Positions 6,223 through 11,694 of a stretch of DNA of 12,598 nt are shown here, in pieces. Source of the stretch: an uncultured Alistipes sp. (GTDB lineage: Bacteria; Bacteroidota; Bacteroidia; Bacteroidales; Rikenellaceae); the NCBI GenBank assembly GCA_900549685.1, contig UROX01000064.1:1-12598 (forward strand), read 5' to 3'. The notes under the pieces were generated by a model. That model was not told the origin of the DNA and did not search any database. It worked only from the letters and a program-made list of their open reading frames with translations. Position numbers and translations under genes: made by a program. The stretch's first letter is position 1, and the number at the start of each line of letters is the position of its first letter.

Positions 6223-6975
6223 TTATTCTATAATACCGATATTGCGCAACCACGCCCCGACAGTTTGCTCGTTGATCCGCCCGCTCGTCAGCCCTTCTCC
6301 GGTCAGATGTTTGGCATCGGGCGTAAGCTCCACGATGCGTGCCAATGTTTCGTCCCGATAGGTGGCAGCGTAGGTGCAGAACGGGACGACGGTCTTGCCC
6401 TTGAAGTCGTAGCTTTCGGCAAAGGTGCAGATAATCATCGGAGCGGTGTGCCACCATACGGGGCAGCCGATGAATATCGTATCGTAATCCGCCCAGTTCT
6501 CAACCTTGTCTTTAATGGCCGGACGGGCATCGTTGTCGCGCTCTTCGAGGGCCACTTCGGTGCAGGGCGTGTACTCGGTCGGATAGGGAACGACCGGCTC
6601 GATGCGGAATACGTCGGCTCCGGTCTGACGAACGATTTCCTGCGCCATGCGCTGCGTCGTACCGCCCCAGCTGAAATAAGCCACTAAAATTTTACTGCCA
6701 TTGTCCGGGGTATCGGGATCATCGTCCGGATGTTCGGGTCCATCGGGATTCTCCGGTTCTTCCGGATCGCCCGGGTTTTCGGGAGTTTCGGGTTCGCCCG
6801 GTTCTTCGGAATCATCCGAATCGCCGGGATTATCCGGATCGTCGTCCGCTCCGTCGTCCGGACGATCGGGGATTTCTGTTCCCGGAGATACGGGATCGTG
6901 CCCGTCATCGGGAGAACAAGCTCCAATTGCCGTCATGGCCACTGCCATCATCAGATAAATCAAATACTTTTTCAT
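6223..6975 (-). CDS. Lipoprotein flavodoxin with acidic-proline linker
   Basis: A 250-residue protein in three parts. Residues 1-20 are a lipoprotein signal peptide with lipobox AIGAC, so Cys20 would be lipidated. Residues 21-93 are a low-complexity linker of Asp, Glu, Pro, Asn and Gly. From residue 94 comes a Flavodoxin_4-type domain: KILVAYFSWGGTTQRMA holds the first strand and FMN-phosphate loop (about 102-108), and GCPVWWHTAPM and the FCTYAATYRDETL segment supply the other flavin contacts. Flavodoxins carry one or two electrons on FMN and are normally cytoplasmic, so an exported, membrane-tethered form is unusual, although Bacteroidota encode several. CSPDD after the lipobox loosely resembles the acidic surface-export signal of this phylum, so surface display is possible but unproven. 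First gene of an operon with an aldo/keto reductase and a flavin reductase, under its own promoter with a shared operator-like site. Confidence 0.9.
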   Translation of the reverse strand: MKKYLIYLMMAVAMTAIGACSPDDGHDPVSPGTEIPDRPDDGADDDPDNPGDSDDSEEPGEPETPENPGDPEEPENPDGPEHPDDDPDTPDNGSKILVAYFSWGGTTQRMAQEIVRQTGADVFRIEPVVPYPTEYTPCTEVALEERDNDARPAIKDKVENWADYDTIFIGCPVWWHTAPMIICTFAESYDFKGKTVVPFCTYAATYRDETLARIVELTPDAKHLTGEGLTSGRINEQTVGAWLRNIGIIE

Positions 6976-7021
6976 GGTTTCGTTATTTTGGATTTCGATT
7001 GTTTCCGACTTTGTCCGGAGG

Positions 7022-7029
7022 CAAAATTA
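7022..7029 (-). promoter_or_regulatory. Predicted -7 box of the flavodoxin operon
   Basis: Minus-strand TAATTTTG fits TAnnTTTG. The -33 region has no TTG at the right distance, as expected if an activator is needed. The 20-bp site at 7064-7083 lies upstream with 44 nt between its first ten bases and this box. The predicted start site is near 7015, giving a leader of about 40 nt. Confidence 0.6.
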
Positions 7030-7063
7030 GATACATCCGTCCACACCGACAGAACCAAAAATA

Positions 7064-7083
7064 CGGATCGAATTACCATTTTT
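7064..7083 (-). promoter_or_regulatory. Shared regulator site, copy 1 (flavodoxin operon)
   Basis: Minus strand reads AAAAATGGTAATTCGATCCG. It matches copy 2 at 10151-10170 at 17 of 20 bases and sits at the same distance from its -7 box (44 nt after the tenth base). The predicted position is about -49 to -68 from the transcription start, where AraC-type activators commonly bind. The binding protein is inferred, not shown. Confidence 0.6.
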
Positions 7084-7093
7084 CCGGAAAAAT
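7078..7093. repeat. Perfect 16-bp palindrome in the divergent promoter region
   Basis: ATTTTTCCGGAAAAAT is its own reverse complement with no mismatch. It lies between the divergent flavodoxin and exported aldo/keto reductase operons and shares six bases with regulator site copy 1. A dimeric repressor or a second factor could bind here. No matching palindrome was noticed at the other two promoters. Confidence 0.6.
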
Positions 7094-7094
7094 T

Positions 7095-7111
7095 CCGTTT
7101 TCTCCGTTTTC
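7095..7111 (+). repeat. Tandem direct repeat CCGTTTTC
   Basis: CCGTTTTC occurs at 7095-7102 and 7104-7111, a 9-bp period, next to the 16-bp palindrome. AraC-type proteins often bind directly repeated half-sites, though usually with about two helical turns between them, so this may be chance. Confidence 0.35.
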
Positions 7112-7135
7112 GGATCGTGCCGGCACAAAAACAGA

Positions 7136-7155
7136 AATAAGTGTAGTTTCCACCG
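7136..7155 (+). promoter_or_regulatory. Shared regulator site, copy 3 (exported AKR operon)
   Basis: AATAAGTGTAGTTTCCACCG agrees with the 17 positions common to copies 1 and 2 at 12 positions. It is weaker by sequence, but its tenth base lies exactly 44 nt upstream of the TAATTTTG box at 7190, as in the other two copies. The matching spacing is the main reason to accept it. Confidence 0.45.
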
Positions 7156-7189
7156 ATTTTTTTGTAAAAGCCGTCCGAAAGGTTCGCCC

Positions 7190-7197
7190 TAATTTTG
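7190..7197 (+). promoter_or_regulatory. Predicted -7 box of the exported AKR operon
   Basis: TAATTTTG fits TAnnTTTG and lies 29 nt before the ATG. The nearest upstream TTTG is 25 nt away, too far for a standard -33 element, which again suggests activator dependence. The predicted leader is about 23 nt. Confidence 0.6.
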
Positions 7198-7226
7198 TTT
7201 CGTCGAACATAAATTCGGAAACAGAT

Positions 7227-8201
7227 ATGAAAAGAAAAATCTTTATCGGCCTTGCGGCGCTGGCCTCGACGATCGGTAGTGTCTCTTCGGCTCAGGATCT
7301 TTATAAGACTGCCGCCGACGTACCGCTGGTACAACTCAATAACGGTATTCTGATGCCGCAGTTCGGATTGGGAACCTTCCTCCAACCCTCCGACGAAACT
7401 TGCGAGCAGTCGTGCCTCACGGCCTTGCGAACCGGCTATCGGCACATCGACACCGCTCACGCCTATAACGACGAGGAGGGCGTAGGCCGCGCCGTGAAGA
7501 CTTTCGTAGCCGAAAGCGGCACGCCGCGCGAGCAGATATGGATCACATCGAAACTCTGGCCGACGGAATACGGCGAGGGCACGACGCTCGAAGCCATCGA
7601 CGCGATGCTGGAGCGTCTGCAACTGGATTACATCGACCTGCTGTACGTCCATCAGCCCGTCGGCGATTTCGTCGGGGCATGGCGCGATATGGAGAAGGCC
7701 GTGGCGATGGGCAAGGTACGTGCGTTGGGCATCAGCAACTTCGATGCGAGTGACGAAGTGTTCGAAAAGATCATGACCGAATCGCGCGTGAAACCTGCCG
7801 TACTTCAGATCGAGTGTCACCCCTATGCGCAGCGGCTGGCCATGCGCGAGAAAGTGAAACCCTACGGCATCCATATCACCAGCTGGTTCCCGCTGGGCGG
7901 TGCCATGTCGAACGGCGCACTGTTCGAAAATCCCGTGATCCGGCAGATCGCCGAAGCACATGGCAAGACCCCGGCACAGGTAATTCTGCGCTGGCACATG
8001 CAGGAAGGTTTATCGGCTATTCCCGGAGCGTCGAATCCCGACTACATCCGGGAGAACATCGCGATTTTCGACTTCTCCCTGACCGACGGAGAGATGGCGC
8101 AGATGCGGGGACTGAATAAAGAAAAGCGTTTCTTCAACATGTCCCTCGAAGAGAAAAGACGCGCCTATCTGGGCGATATGCGAATTCCGACACAGCGATA
8201 G
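7227..8201 (+). CDS. Aldo/keto reductase with an N-terminal signal peptide
   Basis: A 324-residue paralogue of the AKR at 5370-6209. The first 22 residues (MKRKIFIGLAALASTIGSVSSA) have the basic start, hydrophobic core and small-residue end of a Sec signal peptide, with likely cleavage before Gln23. The mature part starts at LVQLNNGILMPQFGLGT, the normal N-terminus of this enzyme group. The catalytic tetrad is complete: Asp75, Tyr80 (HIDTAHAYNDEEGVG), Lys109 (ITSKLW) and His142 (YVHQP). The C-terminal AIPGASNPDYIRENI matches the NADPH loop. The enzyme should be active, but a periplasmic location poses a problem because NADPH is cytoplasmic. Tat export after folding looks unlikely, as no twin arginine is present. 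First gene of a three-gene operon; the next gene begins 5 nt after its stop. Confidence 0.93.
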   Translation: MKRKIFIGLAALASTIGSVSSAQDLYKTAADVPLVQLNNGILMPQFGLGTFLQPSDETCEQSCLTALRTGYRHIDTAHAYNDEEGVGRAVKTFVAESGTPREQIWITSKLWPTEYGEGTTLEAIDAMLERLQLDYIDLLYVHQPVGDFVGAWRDMEKAVAMGKVRALGISNFDASDEVFEKIMTESRVKPAVLQIECHPYAQRLAMREKVKPYGIHITSWFPLGGAMSNGALFENPVIRQIAEAHGKTPAQVILRWHMQEGLSAIPGASNPDYIRENIAIFDFSLTDGEMAQMRGLNKEKRFFNMSLEEKRRAYLGDMRIPTQR

Positions 8202-8206
8202 ACGAG

Positions 8207-9217
8207 ATGGAATACAGAACTCTGGGATTGAGCGGATTGAGAGTATCCGCAGTCGGTTTGGGCTGCATGGGCATGAGCCATGCCTACGGAGCGCCCGCCG
8301 ACAAACAGGCGATGACCGAACTGCTGGCCGATGCCGTAGAGATGGGTTACACGTTTTTCGACACCGCCGAAATATACGGTACGCCCGACCGGCCGCACGA
8401 TAACGAAGAGCTGCTGGGCGAAGCGCTCCGTCCGTTCCGAAACAACATCGTCATCGCCACGAAATTCGGACTGACCTTCGACGCGCCCCATGCCACGGGA
8501 CCGCACGGCCTGATACCCGATTCGCGGCGCGTGACCATCCGCCGTTCGGTAGAAGAATCGCTTCGCCGTCTGCATACCGACCGGATAGACCTCTATTACC
8601 AGCACCGCATCGACCCGGACGTCGCGCCGGAGGAGGTGGCCGGAACGATGGCCGATCTGATCCGCGAAGGCAAAGTCCTGCACTGGGGCATTTCGGAGAC
8701 GACGGAACCGTATCTGCGCCGCGCCCACAGGGTATGTCCCGTTACAGCCGTCCAGAACCGCTATTCGATGATGGCCCGCGGACACGAAGCATTGTTCCCC
8801 GTGCTCGAAGAACTGGGAGTGGGTTTCGTAGCATTCTCTCCGCTGGCCAACGGCCTGCTGACCGATTGTTATACCGCCGATACGACGTTCGATGCCGCGA
8901 CCGATTACCGGGCTTCGATGCCGCAATTCCGCAGGGAGAGTTTCGAACAAAACCGTTCGCTCTTCGCCCTTGTCGAGGGATTGGCGGAAAGACATCATGC
9001 CACACCGTCGCAGATCGCACTGGCATGGATGATGAACAAACGTCCGTGGATCGTTCCCATTCCGGGCACCCGCCATCTCTGCCGTCTGAAAGAAAATGCA
9101 GGAGCCGCCGACATCCGTCTGACGGAGGAGGAACTTCGACACATCGATACGGAGCTCGCCGCAATGCGGATGAGCGAAGTGTTCGGAGGCTCGCCCATAA
9201 AAAAAACAATACGATGA
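8207..9217 (+). CDS. Aldo/keto reductase of the AKR13-like group
   Basis: A 336-residue cytoplasmic NADPH-dependent carbonyl reductase. LGLSGLRVSAVGLGCMGMS at the N-terminus is typical of the AKR13/YajO-like enzymes and separates it from the two DkgA-like paralogues nearby. The catalytic tetrad is present: Asp52 and Tyr57 (FFDTAEIYG), Lys86 (ATKFG) and His133 (YYQHR). VQNRYSMMAR, FVAFSPLANGLLT and the NADPH-binding IVPIPGTRHLCRLKEN follow in the usual order. The ATG at 8207 is 5 nt after the previous stop. The stop codon overlaps the start of the next gene (ATGA, 9214-9217), showing tight coupling with the RibD-C-like reductase. The substrate is unknown. Confidence 0.94.
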   Translation: MEYRTLGLSGLRVSAVGLGCMGMSHAYGAPADKQAMTELLADAVEMGYTFFDTAEIYGTPDRPHDNEELLGEALRPFRNNIVIATKFGLTFDAPHATGPHGLIPDSRRVTIRRSVEESLRRLHTDRIDLYYQHRIDPDVAPEEVAGTMADLIREGKVLHWGISETTEPYLRRAHRVCPVTAVQNRYSMMARGHEALFPVLEELGVGFVAFSPLANGLLTDCYTADTTFDAATDYRASMPQFRRESFEQNRSLFALVEGLAERHHATPSQIALAWMMNKRPWIVPIPGTRHLCRLKENAGAADIRLTEEELRHIDTELAAMRMSEVFGGSPIKKTIR

Positions 9218-9927
9218 AACCGAAAGTAATATGCCATATCATGTGTTCCGTCGATGGACGGTTGCTCGACGGACGTTGGACGGAACCGTCCGATGGAACG
9301 CCCCGGACGGAGTTGCTGAAAGTATACGCCGCCATCGGCCGCGAACTGAAAACCGATGCGTGGATGTTCGGCAAGAACACGGCGAGAGCCGTATTTCCCG
9401 AAAAATTCGATCCGTCCGGACCCATGATCGCCCCCGGCACACCGACGGTATTCGTCGGCGAACGTCGTTCGGAGCGGATGTTCGTCGTAGCCGATCCGGA
9501 GGCCGACATACGTTTTACCTCCTCCACGCTGCGCGGCGACAACATACTCGTGATTTTAGGTCGGAACGCGACGGAAGGGTACCTGGCGTTCCTACGCGGA
9601 ATGGGAATCTCCTATGTCGCGATCGATGACGCGACCGACCTGCGTGCCGGACTCGAAGCCGTCGGCCGCGAGTTCGGCATCCGCTCCGTATCGGTGCAGG
9701 GCGGCGGCATTCTGAACGGCGCGTTGCTCGCCGAGGGACTGATCGACGAATTGAGTCTGGTGATCTATCCCGGTATCGACGGGCTTTCGGGCGTTCCCTC
9801 CATTTTCGAGTATGTCGGCGGAAAGACAACCCATCCGGCAGAGGGACAATGCCTGCGACTGCTCGCCGTCGAACCGCGCGAACACGGAGTCGTCCGACTT
9901 CGGTACGAATTTCGTAAAAACGGATGA
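9214..9927 (+). CDS. RibD C-terminal/dihydrofolate-reductase-like protein
   Basis: A 237-residue protein with the RibD C-terminal fold, a DHFR-like NADPH-dependent reductase domain. The N-terminal strand and loop are visible (VICHIMCSVDGRLLDGRW, Ser12-Val-Asp14-Gly), then a substrate region and the NADPH motif VQGGGILNGALLAEGLIDEL (Gln162-Gly165), ending in a standard C-terminal strand pair. No deaminase domain is present, so it is not a full bifunctional RibD; such stand-alone proteins usually have unknown substrates. Its start overlaps the preceding AKR stop by ATGA, which joins it firmly to the operon. A housekeeping riboflavin role is less likely than a reductase role in this cluster (inference). 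Confidence 0.88.
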   Translation: MKPKVICHIMCSVDGRLLDGRWTEPSDGTPRTELLKVYAAIGRELKTDAWMFGKNTARAVFPEKFDPSGPMIAPGTPTVFVGERRSERMFVVADPEADIRFTSSTLRGDNILVILGRNATEGYLAFLRGMGISYVAIDDATDLRAGLEAVGREFGIRSVSVQGGGILNGALLAEGLIDELSLVIYPGIDGLSGVPSIFEYVGGKTTHPAEGQCLRLLAVEPREHGVVRLRYEFRKNG

Positions 9928-10150
9928 AACGCCGATCTACGATTTTCCCCTGAATGTTCTGGAACGTTCCTCCCGGGCCGTTTCCGGGGAGGCATTTCGG
10001 ACGGGAACGGTTCCGTAGACACGGCGCAGCGATACGAACAACAACGGTCGGGATGGAAATGCGCCGCGGATTCGGACCGGCGCGAACGCAGAAGGCAAGG
10101 AGAAAAGTGCCGTGAAGTTCCGGAGAACACACATTTCCCGTAAAACCTGT
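9928..10150. other. Intergenic stretch with hairpins, no gene seen
   Basis: Between the RibD-C-like gene and the hydrolase no reading frame is supported. It holds GGAACGTTCC (9961-9970), a hairpin CCTCCCGG/CCGGGGAGG (9969-9992, one bulged base, 7-nt loop) and GGAAC-G-GTTCC (10004-10014). The central hairpin, about 40 nt after the stop, may end the AKR operon, but no T-run follows, so termination may be Rho-dependent. Confidence 0.4.
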
Positions 10151-10170
10151 AAAAATGGTATTTCTTTCCG
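10151..10170 (+). promoter_or_regulatory. Shared regulator site, copy 2 (hydrolase gene)
   Basis: AAAAATGGTATTTCTTTCCG is the best partner of copy 1 (17 of 20 bases, including a shared 10-mer). The first ten bases end 44 nt before the -7 box at 10205, the same spacing as the other two copies. This ties the hydrolase to the regulation of the reductase operons although it is separated from them by a 301-nt gap. Confidence 0.6.
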
Positions 10171-10204
10171 GGAATAATATAAGAACGACACCGCATCCCC
10201 GTTC

Positions 10205-10212
10205 TACTTTTG
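10205..10212 (+). promoter_or_regulatory. Predicted -7 box of the hydrolase gene
   Basis: TACTTTTG fits TAnnTTTG and lies 16 nt before the ATG, giving a leader of about 10 nt. No TTG is found 19-21 nt upstream, in keeping with activator-dependent transcription. Confidence 0.6.
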
Positions 10213-10228
10213 CAAAAAACGAAGAACG

Positions 10229-11347
10229 ATGAACAAAACGATCACTGCCGTATTGTGTACGACGATGGCCGTATACAGTACACTAAACGCACAGAAGAAT
10301 ATGGAAACGACAGGAAAAGAAAAAATGCCGTTCGCCGATGCGGACATCGAAACGATCGCAGCTCACAACGGCAATCCGTGGGGATTGGTCTACGCCGACG
10401 CTATCACCGAGAACATTCCCGGCGAAGTGAATATCCGTCCCGTCACTTACGAACTGAATGGTCTGAAAATCGCCGCCAACGTCTATACGCCGGCGGGCTA
10501 CGATCCGGCGAAAAGCTATCCGGCCCTCGTCGTGGCACACCCCAACGGCGGTGTGAAAGAGCAGGTCGCAGGGCTTTACAGCCAGCGCATGGCCGAGGCG
10601 GGCTACATTTGTCTGGCGTTCGATGCGGCCTATCAGGGTGCCAGCGAGGGCGAGCCGCGCAACACGGACAAACCGGCCAACCGCATCGAGGATATTCGTC
10701 GTGCCGCCGATATTCTGCTGCAATATCCCGGCGTGGATCCCGGGCGCGTAGGCATTCTCGGTATCTGCGGAGGAGGAGGCTACACGCTCAAGGCGGCTCA
10801 GACCGACAAGCGTTTCAGGGCCGTAGCCACACTCAGCATGTTCAACACGGGACTGGTGCGCCGCAACGGATTCCTCGATTCGCAGATCGGCACCGTACAG
10901 GAGCGCCTTGCCGATGCCTGCGCCGCCCGTCAGAAAGAGGCCGAGGGCGGTGAAATCGAGTATGTCGGCGATATGAGCGGCGTAACGCCGGAGCAGGCGG
11001 CCGCGCTGCCGTTCGACCTCTACCGCGACGGTTACGGGTATTACCTGCAAAGCCACGCCCATCCCAACTCGACGTTCCGTTACACGAAAAGCAGTCTGGT
11101 CGATCTGATGGCTTTCGATGCCTCTGAAGGCATGTACCTGATCGACCGCCCTCTGCTGATGATGGCCGGCAGCATCGCCGATACGTTCTACATGACGGAG
11201 CTGTGTTACAGCAAAGCGACCGGCACGCAAGACAAGGAGCTGTTTCTGATCCCCGGCGCTACGCACATCGAGACCTACCACGTGCCGGAATATGTAAATC
11301 AGGCCGTGAACAAGCTGACGGAATTTTTCGGCAAGCATCTTCGATGA
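10229..11347 (+). CDS. Exported alpha/beta hydrolase with cysteine nucleophile (dienelactone-hydrolase-like)
   Basis: A 372-residue alpha/beta-hydrolase-fold protein related to the YcjY/dienelactone hydrolase group. Residues 1-21 form a Sec signal peptide (core AVLCTTMAVYSTLNA, likely cleavage before Gln22), so the enzyme is probably periplasmic. The oxyanion region is VVAHPNGG. The nucleophile elbow GILGICGGGGY places Cys180 where most relatives have Ser, as in dienelactone hydrolase. The acid is probably Asp318 (AGSIADTFYM) and the base His346 (IPGATHIETYH). A 50-70 residue cap-like insertion follows the elbow (residues about 200-265). It is a single-gene unit whose promoter carries the same regulator site as the two reductase operons, so it likely acts on the same compound or its product. 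Ester, lactone or thioester hydrolysis is expected; the substrate is unknown. A later start at Met25 would remove the signal but leaves the poorer family match. Confidence 0.9.
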   Translation: MNKTITAVLCTTMAVYSTLNAQKNMETTGKEKMPFADADIETIAAHNGNPWGLVYADAITENIPGEVNIRPVTYELNGLKIAANVYTPAGYDPAKSYPALVVAHPNGGVKEQVAGLYSQRMAEAGYICLAFDAAYQGASEGEPRNTDKPANRIEDIRRAADILLQYPGVDPGRVGILGICGGGGYTLKAAQTDKRFRAVATLSMFNTGLVRRNGFLDSQIGTVQERLADACAARQKEAEGGEIEYVGDMSGVTPEQAAALPFDLYRDGYGYYLQSHAHPNSTFRYTKSSLVDLMAFDASEGMYLIDRPLLMMAGSIADTFYMTELCYSKATGTQDKELFLIPGATHIETYHVPEYVNQAVNKLTEFFGKHLR

Positions 11348-11641
11348 TGACCGGAGCGTAACGACGGGAACAAACATCCGATCGTAGTCGAAAACCTCTT
11401 TGCAGGGACTCCGACTGTTCGTAACGGGAATCGGAGGCATGTAGCGGCAGAGACCGTCGGTTCCGGCCGTGGCCATGCCTCCGACCGTGTACCGGAATCA
11501 TTCCCCGACCGGCAGGAGTCTGACGTCGCCCGCAACGAGGCCGAAAAATCGGGGCGACAGGCAGAAATCAGGATACGGTACAGAAAGGCCCGTTGCGGAA
11601 AATCGATGCGACACGATAACCGGAACGGCCTTGCGGCCCGT
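11348..11641. other. Intergenic stretch with a long inverted repeat, no gene seen
   Basis: No reading frame is supported between the hydrolase and the AraC gene. The stretch contains an 11-bp perfect inverted repeat (11431-11441 and 11474-11484, listed separately) and GGAAT-C-ATTCC (11494-11504). No classical terminator with a T-run was found directly after the hydrolase. Confidence 0.5.
11431..11484. repeat. 11-bp perfect inverted repeat with structured 32-nt centre
   Basis: TCGGAGGCATG (11431-11441) and CATGCCTCCGA (11474-11484) are perfect arms. Inside, CGGC (11445-11448) can pair with GCCG (11466-11469), and ACC/GGT near 11453-11461 can form a small inner hairpin. It lies about 85 nt after the hydrolase stop and could be a Rho-independent-like terminator, an RNA 3'-end stabiliser or a small RNA. 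No T-run follows either arm. Confidence 0.5.
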
Positions 11642-11656
11642 ATCCGAAATTCGGAT
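11642..11656. promoter_or_regulatory. Candidate operator palindrome before the AraC gene
   Basis: ATCCGAA-A-TTCGGAT is a perfect 7-bp inverted repeat with a 1-nt centre. It ends 7 nt before the -7 box of the AraC gene, in the place of a core promoter element, so a protein bound here would block RNA polymerase. Autoregulation is a reasonable but untested reading. Confidence 0.45.
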
Positions 11657-11663
11657 TTATCGT

Positions 11664-11671
11664 TATTTTTG
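11664..11671 (+). promoter_or_regulatory. Predicted -7 box of the AraC-family gene
   Basis: TATTTTTG fits TAnnTTTG, 23 nt before the ATG. No -33 TTG is seen at the usual distance and the shared regulator site is absent here at the 44-nt position, so the regulator gene does not appear to be part of its own activated set. Confidence 0.55.
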
Positions 11672-11694
11672 TTACGAACGAACAGATAGGGCGT

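Noticed and set aside
6701..6958. Plus-strand Ser/Gly-rich repeat protein
   Set aside because: It is the reverse-strand reading of the acidic-proline linker of the flavodoxin, so its repeats come from the linker codons.
6972..7997. Minus-strand frame of 341 codons across the divergent promoter region
   Set aside because: It is antisense to the exported AKR and covers both promoters and the palindrome; no protein family was recognised.
11431..11484. Inverted repeat as ends of an insertion sequence
   Set aside because: Only 32 nt separate the arms, there is no transposase and no target duplication.
11610..11629. Fourth copy of the shared regulator site at the AraC gene
   Set aside because: The bases at the 44-nt position do not resemble the consensus, so only three sites are claimed.
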